From positions 425,124 through 489,123 of the forward strand of contig NZ_DDHJ01000018.1 of assembly GCF_002338065.1 (NCBI RefSeq): 64,000 nt of DNA, in the 5' to 3' direction. A model generated the notes under the pieces. That model was not told where the DNA came from. It did not search any database and saw nothing but the letters and a program-made list of their open reading frames with translations. A program made the translations under genes and the position numbers. This document shows, piece after piece, positions 25,559 to 34,009 of this stretch (its first letter is position 1; every line of letters starts with the position of its first letter). The DNA is from Pseudomonas sp. UBA1879. Its GTDB lineage: Bacteria; Pseudomonadota; Gammaproteobacteria; Pseudomonadales; Pseudomonadaceae.

Positions 25559-27661
25559 ATGCGCAAGGCCTTAATGTGGTTGCCTCTGCTGATGATTGGC
25601 GTCGCGGCGCCCGCGCTGGCGGCGGTGCCTGACGCCTGGAAACACACGGCGTACGCCTACGATGCGCGGCAGACCGACCTGGCGACCGCGCTCAAGGACT
25701 TCGCCAAGGAGTTCGGCATCGGTCTGGACATGGCGCCGATTCAAGGCACCCTCGACGGTCGCATCCGCGCGCAAAACCCCCAGGAATTTCTTGATCGTCT
25801 GGGGCAGGAACATCATTTCCAGTGGTTCGTTTATAACGAAACCCTGTACGTCAGCCCGACCAGCGAGCAAACATCGGCGCGCATCGAAGTGTCCCCGGAA
25901 GCGGTGGACGACTTGCAGCAGGCGCTGTCCGACGTTGGTTTGCTGGACAAGCGCTTCGGTTGGGGCGCGCTGCCCGACGAGGGCGTGGTGCTGGTGCGTG
26001 GCCCGGCCAAGTACGTCGACTTCGTGCGCACCTACAGCAAAAAGGTTGAGGCGCCGGAGAAAGCCGAGAAGCAGGACATCGTTGTGCTGCCGCTGAAATA
26101 CGCCAACGCCGCTGACCGCACCATTCGCTATCGCGATCAGCAACTGACCGTGGCCGGGGTGGCGAGCATTCTTCAAGAGCTGTTGGAAAGCCGCTCCCGT
26201 GGCGAGTCCATCAACGGCGTCAATTTGCTGCAAGGGCAGGGCGGTTCTGCCAACGGCATGGGCGGCAACAACGCTGCCGGTTTGAACTACGGCGGCCTCG
26301 ACGGCGGCGGTTTTGACACCAACGCGCTCGAACAAGGGCTGGATCGGGTGCTGGGAACAGGCGGCAAGCGTGGCGGTTCGAGGGCCGGTTCGACCGGACG
26401 CTCGAAGATTCGCGTCAGCGCCGACGTACGCAACAACTCGGTGTTGATTTATGACCTGCCCAAGCGCAAGGCGATGTATCAGAAGCTGGTGAAAGAGCTC
26501 GACACACCACGCAACCTGATCGAAATCGATGCAGTGATCCTCGACATCGACCGCAACGAGCTGGCCCAACTGTCCAGCCGCTGGAACTTCAACGCGGGCA
26601 GCGTCAGCGGGGGTGCCAACCTGTTTCAGCAAGGCACCAGCTCGACACTGTTCATTCAGGACGCGGGGAAATTCGCCGCCGACCTGCATGCTCTTGAAGG
26701 CAATGGCGCGGCGTCGGTAATCGGCAATCCGTCCATTCTGACCCTGGAAAACCAGCCCGCGGTGATCGACTTCAGCCGCACCGAGTTCCTCACTGCCACC
26801 TCCGAGCGGGTGGCTGATATTCAGCCGATCACGGCCGGCACCAGCTTGCAGGTGATCCCCCGTTCGCTGGACAAGGGCGGCAGCTCTCAGGTGCAACTCA
26901 TCGTCGACATCGAAGACGGCCAGATCGACACCTCCAATATCAACGCAGATCAGCCGGCAGTGCGTCGAGGCAATGTCAGCACCCAAGCGGTGATCGCCGA
27001 GCACGGTTCGTTGGTGATCGGCGGGTTCCATGGGCTGGAGACCAACGACAAGGTCAACAAAATTCCGCTGCTGGGGGACATTCCGGTCATCGGCAAGCTG
27101 CTGTTCCAGAACCGTACCCGCGAGATGAATCAGCGTGAGCGATTGTTCATCCTGACCCCGCGGCTGATTGGCGATCAGGTCAACCCGTCGCGCTACGTGG
27201 AAATCAGCAACCCCCACGACGTCGACGACCAGATGAAACGCATCAAGCAGCGCCGCGACGGCGGCGAAGCACCCACCCGAGGCGACGTGCAGAATGCGTT
27301 CACCCAGTTGCTCGACGGTGTTGCGCCGGTGGGCTTCAACAGCGGCGAAACCTTGCCGTTCGAAGCCGACAGCCTGTGCGATCCCGGCGCCGGGCTTGAA
27401 CTGGATCGCCAGCGGTCCCAGTGGTTCTCGAAGAAGGATTGGGGCATTGCGGTGGTGGTCGCGCACAACACGACATCGAAACCGGTGCGCATCGATGAAA
27501 GCCGCTGCGGCGGGCGGTGGGTGATGGGCGTCAGCGCCTGGCCTCATGCCTGGCTGCAACCGGGGGCGGAGAGCGAGATTTACATCGCGGTCCGTCAGCC
27601 GCAAGTCTCGACCAAATCCGGAAAAAACCGTCCTTCACTGCTCAAGGGGGCCACACGATGA
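25559..27661 (+). CDS. hrcC: Type III secretion outer-membrane secretin HrcC (SctC)
   Basis: A 700-residue secretin that forms the outer-membrane ring. A signal peptide ends at ALAAVP (about 22). N-domains (AYDARQTDLATALKDFAKEF) are followed by a Gly/Asn-rich insert at about 225-262, and then the secretin core with VIGNPSILTLENQPAVIDFS and VIGGFHGLETNDKVNKIPLL. The terminal extension after about residue 560 is typical of HrcC. It starts 1 bp after hrpG. The frame is intact. Confidence 0.96.
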   Translation: MRKALMWLPLLMIGVAAPALAAVPDAWKHTAYAYDARQTDLATALKDFAKEFGIGLDMAPIQGTLDGRIRAQNPQEFLDRLGQEHHFQWFVYNETLYVSPTSEQTSARIEVSPEAVDDLQQALSDVGLLDKRFGWGALPDEGVVLVRGPAKYVDFVRTYSKKVEAPEKAEKQDIVVLPLKYANAADRTIRYRDQQLTVAGVASILQELLESRSRGESINGVNLLQGQGGSANGMGGNNAAGLNYGGLDGGGFDTNALEQGLDRVLGTGGKRGGSRAGSTGRSKIRVSADVRNNSVLIYDLPKRKAMYQKLVKELDTPRNLIEIDAVILDIDRNELAQLSSRWNFNAGSVSGGANLFQQGTSSTLFIQDAGKFAADLHALEGNGAASVIGNPSILTLENQPAVIDFSRTEFLTATSERVADIQPITAGTSLQVIPRSLDKGGSSQVQLIVDIEDGQIDTSNINADQPAVRRGNVSTQAVIAEHGSLVIGGFHGLETNDKVNKIPLLGDIPVIGKLLFQNRTREMNQRERLFILTPRLIGDQVNPSRYVEISNPHDVDDQMKRIKQRRDGGEAPTRGDVQNAFTQLLDGVAPVGFNSGETLPFEADSLCDPGAGLELDRQRSQWFSKKDWGIAVVVAHNTTSKPVRIDESRCGGRWVMGVSAWPHAWLQPGAESEIYIAVRQPQVSTKSGKNRPSLLKGATR

Positions 27662-27864
27662 ACCTGCGCGGTTACGTCATCCTGCTCGTGCTGTTCGCCA
27701 CCCTGGGCGGCTGCGCGAGCCATTCAGGGTGTTCGGGGTATGCCTGCAAACGCCCGGATTCCAACGATCGTGAATTGGTGATCTGGTGGCCGGCGGACAT
27801 GCGCCAAGGCATCGACGAGCGCGACCACGAGCAAGACTTCACCGTTGTGCCACTAAAGGATTGA
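27658..27864 (+). CDS. hrpT: Type III secretion lipoprotein HrpT
   Basis: A 68-residue lipoprotein (lipobox LGGCAS, Cys19) starting with ATGA overlap at the hrcC stop. HrpT is the pilotin-like small outer-membrane lipoprotein of Hrp1 systems. Ends DFTVVPLKD, as in relatives. Confidence 0.9.
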   Translation: MNLRGYVILLVLFATLGGCASHSGCSGYACKRPDSNDRELVIWWPADMRQGIDERDHEQDFTVVPLKD

Positions 27865-27866
27865 GC

Positions 27867-28217
27867 ATGATTCGGGTATCGGAAAAGACCGCGTTCTACG
27901 CCCACGTCACCGCAGAGCGCGCCGCCATCTGGCCGGTGGCAACCGGGGTGTCGTTCGTCAGCCGCCGCGAGCATCGCGACTGGGGCATTGCCCTGCACAT
28001 CGAAGGCCGCGCGCTACGCCCCGAGCAATTGCGTGACGCGCTGGAACGGCGGTTTTCACAAGCCGAGGTGTTCAACGATTATTTCCTGTTTCTCGACGTG
28101 CAGCGGGATTTCGTGGTCTGGCACGCCGTTCCCGACGCCTCGCCATCGCCGACCAGTCTGGACAGCATCCGCCAACATGAATTGATGCTGGCGGGCTTGG
28201 AGCATTTGCGGGATTGA
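27867..28217 (+). CDS. hrpV: Type III secretion negative regulator HrpV
   Basis: A 116-residue cytoplasmic protein, last gene of the hrcC operon, 2 bp after hrpT. In P. syringae HrpV binds the enhancer-binding protein HrpS and lowers hrpL transcription. Neither hrpS nor hrpL is in the window. In complete clusters hrcU would follow convergently; here an unrelated HDOD gene does. Confidence 0.9.
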   Translation: MIRVSEKTAFYAHVTAERAAIWPVATGVSFVSRREHRDWGIALHIEGRALRPEQLRDALERRFSQAEVFNDYFLFLDVQRDFVVWHAVPDASPSPTSLDSIRQHELMLAGLEHLRD

Positions 28218-28278
28218 AGCCTGCGCCATTCAACGCAGCAGGCCCGCTCCCGCAAGGGTTTCGAGACGGCGCTCTCCG

Positions 28279-29103
28279 TCAGCTCAACAACTCCGCAAAC
28301 GCTTTGTCCGCCTCCAGCACCGCCGGCAGCGCGGTGAACAACGCGTTCAGATCGACGCCTTCGAACAGCGGCCCTTCAATCGACTGCCGGGCTTGCGCTG
28401 TCGCGCCACCATGGCTTTCCAGCGCATCAGAGACCGTCAGCGCCTGGGCGACGATCCGGGCCTGGGTCGCGTCGCCGGGGGCCTGCATCGGGCGGGCTTG
28501 ATACGCGATAGCGTTCTGGATCACCGGTGGCAGCTGCCAACGGCGCGCCAGTTCGGCTCCCACTTCGGGGTAGCCGAAACCCAGTTGCAGGGTTTCGATG
28601 GCGGCGCGGCTGGTGGTGCCGGTTTTGGTCACGCTGTTGATGCGTTCGGCCACCTGTGGCGCGCCGGTCTGGATCAGCAACTCGCCGATGTCGTGCATCA
28701 CCCCGCAGGTGAAGGCGATTTCCGCGTCGGCCCCCGATTGCTTGGCCAGCAGGCGGCAAATACCCGCCACTTGAAAGCTCTTTAGCCAAAAGCCTTTGAG
28801 ATCAAAGCTTGGCCCGGCCTTGAATGCCCCGGTCACTGCTGACGCCAGCACCAGCGTGCGCAGGGTATTAAAGCCCAGCCGCATGGCCGCGTCTTCGATG
28901 CTGGAGGATTCCCGCGCCCCGCGAAAGCGCGCCGAATTGGCCAGACGCAGGATCTTGGCCGAGATCACTGGGTCTTTCTGGATGTTGCGAGCGATGCTCT
29001 CAATGTTCGACGACGGGTTGTCGAACTGTTGAATCAGATCTTGAGCCACTTTAGGAATGCTCGGAAGACTGCCCAAATCCGCGAAGAGTTGCTCGATACC
29101 CAT
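28279..29103 (-). CDS. HDOD domain protein
   Basis: A 274-residue protein consisting of a single HDOD domain (LPSIPKVAQDLIQQFDNPSS near the start; IARNIQKDPVISAKILRLAN; HDIGELLI). HDOD proteins are regulatory relatives of HD hydrolases, often linked to cyclic-di-GMP and stress signalling. No output domain is fused. It is convergent with hrpV and divergent from ilvE. Confidence 0.9.
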   Translation of the reverse strand: MGIEQLFADLGSLPSIPKVAQDLIQQFDNPSSNIESIARNIQKDPVISAKILRLANSARFRGARESSSIEDAAMRLGFNTLRTLVLASAVTGAFKAGPSFDLKGFWLKSFQVAGICRLLAKQSGADAEIAFTCGVMHDIGELLIQTGAPQVAERINSVTKTGTTSRAAIETLQLGFGYPEVGAELARRWQLPPVIQNAIAYQARPMQAPGDATQARIVAQALTVSDALESHGGATAQARQSIEGPLFEGVDLNALFTALPAVLEADKAFAELLS

Positions 29104-29439
29104 GGCCCTGCTCCTGTTTCATGTGAACTAGCAACGATAGGCAAGAATCGCGAATCTGCACGCCGCTCCACTCGCTTTTGATACAGACCGCACACCGGAC
29201 ACCCGACAAGTTCGCGTAAGGGCAGCGGAGGGGATCGGGGCGACCGCCATTGCTGGGCCGGACCAGCGGTAGTGGTTCTTTTTTGCCTGTTGCATGCGGA
29301 AGGCGGTTTGTGCGGCAAAAAATCAGTAATATGGCGCAACATCGGTGGGGGCACTCCCTTGGCCGAGCCTTCACGACCACATTGATGAAACGCCAGCCCC
29401 GCACTCGCCGGGCGCGCTGGCCTGGAAATAGAGGGTGTC
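29104..29439. other. Intergenic region, 336 bp, nothing recognised
   Basis: Divergent spacer between the HDOD gene and the branched-chain aminotransferase gene. It must hold both promoters, but no motif strong enough to annotate was seen. Confidence 0.5.
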
Positions 29440-30459
29440 ATGGGTAACGAAAGCATTAATTGGGACAAGCTGGGTTTCGACTACATCAAGACCGACAAGC
29501 GCTACCTGGCTCACTGGCGCGACGGTGAGTGGGACGCCGGCACCCTGACTGAAGACAACGTGCTGCACATCAGCGAAGGCTCGACGGCGCTGCATTATGG
29601 TCAGCAGTGTTTCGAGGGCCTGAAGGCCTACCGCGCCAAGGACGGTTCGATCAACCTGTTCCGCCCGGACCAGAACGCAGCCCGCATGCAACGCAGTTGC
29701 TCGCGTCTGCTCATGCCTCATGTGCCGACCGAACAGTTCATCGAGGCGTGCAAGCAAGTCGTGCGCGCCAACGAGCGTTTCATCCCGCCGTATGGCACCG
29801 GCGGTGCGTTGTACCTGCGTCCGTTCGTGATTGGCGTGGGCGACAACATCGGCGTGCGCGCTGCGCCGGAGTTCATCTTTTCGGTGTTCTGCATCCCGGT
29901 CGGCCCTTACTTCAAGGGGGGTATGAAGCCGCACAATTTCGCGATTTCCAGCTACGACCGTGCCGCGCCACAAGGCACGGGTGCCGCGAAAGTCGGCGGC
30001 AACTACGCGGCGAGCATGATGCCGGGCAGCGAGGCCAAGAAACACGGCTTCGCCGACGCCATTTACCTGGATCCGCTGACGCACTCGAAGATCGAAGAAG
30101 TCGGTTCGGCCAACTTTTTCGGCATTACCCACGATGACCAGTTCATCACGCCGAAATCGCCTTCCGTGCTGCCGGGGATCACCCGCCTGTCACTGATCGA
30201 GCTGGCCGAAAGCCGCTTGGGGTTGAAAGTGACCGAGGGCGAAGTGTTCATCGACAAGCTGGACCAGTTCAAGGAAGCTGGCGCCTGCGGTACGGCGGCC
30301 GTGATCACGCCGATTGGCGGGATCAGCTACAAGGACACGCTGCATGTGTTCCACAGCGAGACTGAGGTAGGGCCGGTGACGCAGCGTCTGTACAAAGAGC
30401 TGACCGGTATTCAGTTTGGCGAGATCGAAGGCCCGGCGGGGTGGATCGTCAAAGTGTGA
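29440..30459 (+). CDS. ilvE: Branched-chain amino acid aminotransferase
   Basis: A 339-residue class IV PLP enzyme for the last step of leucine, isoleucine and valine synthesis. The PLP-lysine motif GAAKVGGNYAASM, and EEVGSANFFGI and PSVLPGITRLSLIELA further on, are diagnostic. It is of the long bacterial/eukaryotic BCAT type (about 340 residues). A strong terminator follows. Confidence 0.95.
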   Translation: MGNESINWDKLGFDYIKTDKRYLAHWRDGEWDAGTLTEDNVLHISEGSTALHYGQQCFEGLKAYRAKDGSINLFRPDQNAARMQRSCSRLLMPHVPTEQFIEACKQVVRANERFIPPYGTGGALYLRPFVIGVGDNIGVRAAPEFIFSVFCIPVGPYFKGGMKPHNFAISSYDRAAPQGTGAAKVGGNYAASMMPGSEAKKHGFADAIYLDPLTHSKIEEVGSANFFGITHDDQFITPKSPSVLPGITRLSLIELAESRLGLKVTEGEVFIDKLDQFKEAGACGTAAVITPIGGISYKDTLHVFHSETEVGPVTQRLYKELTGIQFGEIEGPAGWIVKV

Positions 30460-30485
30460 GCCTGACGGCTGTGCTTGCATGAAGA

Positions 30486-30517
30486 AAAACCACTGCACTT
30501 AAGCAGTGGTTTTTTTT
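30486..30517 (+). terminator. Rho-independent terminator of ilvE
   Basis: A perfect stem AACCACTGC/GCAGTGGTT with a 6-base loop is followed by an eight-T run, 27 bp after the ilvE stop. Confidence 0.92.
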
Positions 30518-30627
30518 GCGCTGAACAAAGGCGGGGTGGTGTCAGCAGAGCGCCGTAACCCGCCGAGGGGTCAACACCCCGCCTCGTGTTGACGACGGCG
30601 CCGGCGCAGCTTGGATCGCTGAGTGCA

Positions 30628-31146
30628 TCAAATCACTCCACAGGCAACACGGTCGCCACCACCGCCCAGCGGCATGGGCATGTCAGCGTGATTGTCGCCC
30701 CCGGCATGAATCATGAGTGCGTGCCCTTTAATCTCCGAAATCTTTTTCAAACGCGGCGCCAGCACTGGGTACTGGGCCACACCGTCGCCCGTGACATAGA
30801 TCGCCGGGAGATCGCCCAAGTGACCTTCGCCGTAAGGCCCCTGGTGTTTGCCTGTTTTAGCCGGGTCGAAGTGGCCACCAGCGGCCAGTGCCGCGACTTT
30901 CTTGCCATCCTTGATCCCCGATTCACAACTGCCGTTCTCATGCACGTGGAAGCCATGAATGCCCGCGGGCAGGTCGGTGAGCCTGGGGGTAAACAGCAGG
31001 CCGTACGCCGTTTCGCTGACGGTGATCTGACCGATCGACTGGGGTGCCCCCTGTGCGCTGACCAGGTTGATGGGGACGTCGAGCGTGGCCGCCTGAGCGC
31101 CCAGAGAGAGCGTTCCAATGAGGCCGAACCAGTAAAAGCATTTCAT
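30628..31146 (-). CDS. sodC: Periplasmic Cu/Zn superoxide dismutase SodC
   Basis: A 172-residue enzyme with a signal peptide (residues 1-19, cleavage at GAQA). Metal-site motifs GIHGFHVHENGSCE, AGGHFDP and GHLGDLPAIY, and HAGGDNHAD near the end, are complete. It removes superoxide in the periplasm. It lies just left of the ECF/T6SS island, but no copy of the island promoter motif points towards it. Confidence 0.95.
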   Translation of the reverse strand: MKCFYWFGLIGTLSLGAQAATLDVPINLVSAQGAPQSIGQITVSETAYGLLFTPRLTDLPAGIHGFHVHENGSCESGIKDGKKVAALAAGGHFDPAKTGKHQGPYGEGHLGDLPAIYVTGDGVAQYPVLAPRLKKISEIKGHALMIHAGGDNHADMPMPLGGGGDRVACGVI

Positions 31147-31294
31147 AGAGGTCTCGCTGATTATTAAGGAAGGGGTGCGTTACGATAATTGAGCGAATGG
31201 AAAGGGAGTTGCTCCTGTCGTTGCCCGAGAATAGAAGGGCATTATCAGGGCGTCCAGAAGAAATAACGCGTCATTCTTTAATGTTTTTTTCTAT

Positions 31295-31323
31295 GGAATA
31301 AACAACAAGTTTCAAGTGTTATA
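31295..31323 (+). promoter_or_regulatory. Candidate ECF promoter, copy 1, downstream of the sigma gene
   Basis: GGAATAAA (31295-31302), 15 bp, GTTATA (31318-31323). It matches the four other island copies in both boxes and spacing. It points right, towards the 3' end of the sigma gene on the other strand. Within 31147-31574 only very short open frames follow (for example 19 codons from 31394), so a small RNA or antisense transcript is possible. Confidence 0.6.
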
Positions 31324-31574
31324 GGCGTGGTTTTAACGTGCGGGTCTAAAAAGTTAATCGAACAGCTGTCGCACACTGACTATGCTAGCGCTCGATGCCA
31401 CTGTTCGTCGGCCATCGAGTTGAGCGACCGGGCTTTGATAAATACAAGCGGTAGTGCAGCCTATTGCTGCGGTTCACAGGACGGGGCGCGATAGCAGGGT
31501 TGAAATGGTGGCAGGATTCATGAACGGGCGGCGCAACCCCAGAGCGGACCCTGACGGCGACAGAGGATGTCGAC

Positions 31575-32120
31575 TCAGGTCTGCGCCAGTGGGCGGCCTG
31601 TACCGGGAGTCTTTTGCCCACCATTGAGCAATGTGCCAATCGTTTGCCTGGCTCTGGAGAGACGACTCATGACCGTACCGATAGGCACCTCCAGAATCTC
31701 GGCCGCTTCCTTATAACTGAAGCGCTCAACCGCCACCAGCAGCATGACCTCCCGCTGACCATCGGGGAGGCCGTTTACCGCCTTGAGGATCTGCTCATGC
31801 ATGAGGTCCGTCTCTGGTGTAGCTGCGGCGGGGTCGGTCACCGATTCGATGACGCTCTCGTTCCATTCCTGGCGCGATCGACTGCGGACGTTTCGCGAAC
31901 GGATTTCGTTGATCCAGGTGGTGTGGACAATAGAAAACATCCAGCTCAAGGGCGAAGAATCCGGCTGCAATTGGTGGGCGCGTTCCAGCGCCCGGACGCA
32001 GGCCAGCTGAACCAGGTCTTCAGCGTCATGCGTGTCGCCCGAAATACGCAACGCGAAGGCCCACAGGCGCGGCAGCATGCCAGGGAGCAGTGTGGGCAAA
32101 TCTGCGCCGGTGATCGACAT
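31575..32120 (-). CDS. ECF-type RNA polymerase sigma factor
   Basis: A 181-residue sigma70-family ECF factor. Region 2 includes GDTHDAEDLVQLACVRALE and WMFSIVHTTWINEIRS; region 4 includes LPDGQREVMLLVAVERFSYK and EILEVPIGTVMSRLSRAR. It is divergent from a membrane anti-sigma gene rather than co-operonic with it. I infer that it reads the GGAATAAA-N15-GTTNTM promoters found through the T6SS island. No perfect copy lies upstream of its own start. Confidence 0.93.
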   Translation of the reverse strand: MSITGADLPTLLPGMLPRLWAFALRISGDTHDAEDLVQLACVRALERAHQLQPDSSPLSWMFSIVHTTWINEIRSRNVRSRSRQEWNESVIESVTDPAAATPETDLMHEQILKAVNGLPDGQREVMLLVAVERFSYKEAAEILEVPIGTVMSRLSRARQTIGTLLNGGQKTPGTGRPLAQT

Positions 32121-32359
32121 ATTTCCTCTTTTTTGTACAGGTGCTTGAAGAAAGTCGTGAGGTCAGTTTTATGGTGCGGCCCCGTTGAGCTGGGCGGTAT
32201 TCCATCACGGGTTTTGGACTTCGCTGTCTCAGAACCGATACACTGCCCGGATTGTGCCATCCCCCACGGTAAAAACCTATCAGGGGGTGCAATGTCACAG
32301 AAGTTTTCTAAGATATGAATGCGTAAAGTACACAGTCTGGTCAAGATGAATGTATGTCG

Positions 32360-32384
32360 TTAATATCACCTCGAGTGATATTAA
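32360..32384. promoter_or_regulatory. Perfect 10-bp inverted repeat between sigma and anti-sigma genes
   Basis: TTAATATCAC-CTCGA-GTGATATTAA is an exact palindrome with a 5-bp centre, unusually AT-rich for this genome, located 90 bp before the anti-sigma start in the 353-bp divergent region. It looks like an operator for a dimeric regulator. It has no T tract, so it is not a terminator. Confidence 0.65.
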
Positions 32385-32473
32385 TATGATGGCGAAGCGA
32401 TTATCAATTCACTCGCCAGCCGGCTCACAAGGCCGAAATATGTAAAGAAACATATGAATAACGGAGAGCGCAA

Positions 32474-33427
32474 TTGACCACCCTTGAAGCGGACGATGCC
32501 TTGCTGATGGCCTACGTTGACGGCGAACTGTCGCCGGAACAGTCCGAGGCCATCGAGCAGTTGATGAATGCATCGCCCGCGGTGGCCGAACGCGTCGCGC
32601 AGTTGATTGCCAGCGATGTGCCGTATTTCGACGCCTTCGCCCGTCAGGCCGTCCCGCCTGTGCCGGATAGCCTCATGCGCAACGTGGACGCGCTGATCGC
32701 CCAGCATCAGGCTGGCGCCACACCTTCGTTTACGTCCCCTGTCGCACCTGAAGCTGCGCACGTCAATCCTGTCGCTGAGGATGAAAGCCTGCTGACGCGG
32801 CTGTTCGGTCGTCCAAAACTCGGCTGGCTGGCAGTAGCCTTTGCCACGGGTGCCGCCTGTTATGGCCTGGTGATACAGGCGGGTATCGTCGGCAGTGCGC
32901 TGAACACAGACAGCACGCTGGCGGGCGCGACCGTCGCGGCAGTCCAGCCATCGGCATGGGTGCGTCAGGCGGCCAGTTATCAGCAGCTCTACAGTCCTGA
33001 CACCCTGATTTACGTCAAACCCGACTACGACGGCATGCGCAAGACCATTGACGATATTCGCCATGTGGACGGGTTGGCATTGCGCGTCCCGGACCTCAGC
33101 GCTGCCGGCCTTACGTTCAGGCGCGTTCAGCGCCTGCGCTTCAACGACAGGGCACTGATTCAACTGGTCTATGTTCCGGAAAACGGTGCGCCAGTCGCGC
33201 TGTGCGTGATGAAAGAATTGGCGCCGGACCAGTCCGTGGCGCAGCTGTCCGTTTCCGGAATGAGCGTTGCGGTCTGGCGACAGTCCGAGTTGGGTTATGC
33301 CCTGATCGGCGCGCCGAATGGTGTCGATCTCGCGGCCGTTGCCCGGCTGGTCGCCGATCGCAGCTCCCCGCAGTTGTTTTCTGCCACAGTGCCGTCACCG
33401 GTCTGGGTCGCCGATATTCGCCAGTAG
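32474..33427 (+). CDS. Membrane-anchored anti-sigma factor
   Basis: A 317-residue protein. The N-terminal 45 residues (ADDALLMAYVDGELSPEQSE) match the zinc-less anti-sigma domain common in ECF partners. One transmembrane helix lies at about 115-140, and a periplasmic C-terminal region of about 175 residues would sense a signal. Start is TTG at 32474 with GGAGAG upstream. It probably holds the divergent ECF factor at the membrane. Confidence 0.88.
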   Translation: MTTLEADDALLMAYVDGELSPEQSEAIEQLMNASPAVAERVAQLIASDVPYFDAFARQAVPPVPDSLMRNVDALIAQHQAGATPSFTSPVAPEAAHVNPVAEDESLLTRLFGRPKLGWLAVAFATGAACYGLVIQAGIVGSALNTDSTLAGATVAAVQPSAWVRQAASYQQLYSPDTLIYVKPDYDGMRKTIDDIRHVDGLALRVPDLSAAGLTFRRVQRLRFNDRALIQLVYVPENGAPVALCVMKELAPDQSVAQLSVSGMSVAVWRQSELGYALIGAPNGVDLAAVARLVADRSSPQLFSATVPSPVWVADIRQ

Positions 33428-33937
33428 CTTGCCGGAGGGCGGGCAGGGCATCCGTCCGGCTTTGGAATAGTCCGAATGCTTGACGCCCCTGCGACTGCTG
33501 CTGCTCGCCGTCCTCTTTCTCATCCTCGCTGTACCTGCCATGTGCTGTCCTCGGCACAGCGTGAGGCGTCCTCTTCGATGTTCTCTCGACTCCGGCACGC
33601 GCCTCACGAATGGCGGATACCTTGACAGCCAGGCAGCCAGCAGGCGGCATTGAGCTTTCGTATTGATCATTGATCAGCGATAGCCTTGGTTAGACGGCCC
33701 TGGTCGCCACGTGGATTCCAATCCGCCGATGCCGCCGGCAGCTTCCTGCCGTCGGACGATCCTTTGTTGCTTGCACGGGGCGCGAGTACTCCGAATCCCA
33801 TTGACGCCGTATGGGGAAGTCGGCGGGCAGCGAGACGTCGCTGTCTGCAGATTTTTTTGGTCGCCCCGGAATAAACCCCAATCGCCGATTGTTATCCCCT
33901 CAGAGACGGAATTTTACGGAACTGAGGACGTGCACTG
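33428..33937. other. Intergenic region upstream of the T6SS operon
   Basis: A 510-bp gap between the anti-sigma gene and the start of the T6SS operon. Apart from the candidate ECF promoter at 33868, only overlapping non-conserved open frames on both strands are visible. Confidence 0.6.
33868..33896 (+). promoter_or_regulatory. Candidate ECF promoter, copy 2, of the tssA operon
   Basis: GGAATAAA (33868-33875), 15 bp, GTTATC (33891-33896), ending 41 bp before the leader ORF and 105 bp before tssA. It is identical in layout to the copies at 31295, 45356, 60367 and 60477. Confidence 0.8.
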
Positions 33938-34009
33938 ATGGGCCTATTCAACGCGTTGTCCAGCATCACGGGCGCACGGTCACTCGGCGCCGGGTGGTGC
34001 CATGAGTGA
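33938..34009 (+). CDS. Putative 23-codon leader peptide overlapping tssA
   Basis: ATG at 33938 with GAGGA 7-11 bases upstream opens a 23-codon frame (MGLFNALSSITGARSLGAGW, then CHE) whose stop overlaps the tssA start by 8 bp. tssA itself lacks a clear ribosome site, so this may couple its translation. It could equally be the decayed end of an upstream gene; similarity to known leaders is not apparent. Confidence 0.4.
   Translation: MGLFNALSSITGARSLGAGWCHE

Noticed and set aside
25571..27604. A 677-codon open frame antisense to hrcC
   Set aside because: It mirrors the codon periodicity of hrcC in GC-rich DNA, has no family-like motifs and no ribosome site; hrcC is unmistakable on the other strand.
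32197..32235. GGAATACC on the minus strand upstream of the sigma gene, as an autoregulatory ECF promoter
   Set aside because: The -35-like box is imperfect and the position 15 bp further reads GGCCGC-like instead of GTTNTM, so it does not match the other five sites.
33686..33938. Overlapping 60-75 codon frames upstream of tssA
   Set aside because: They cross the candidate ECF promoter, contradict each other in frame and have no supporting start signals.
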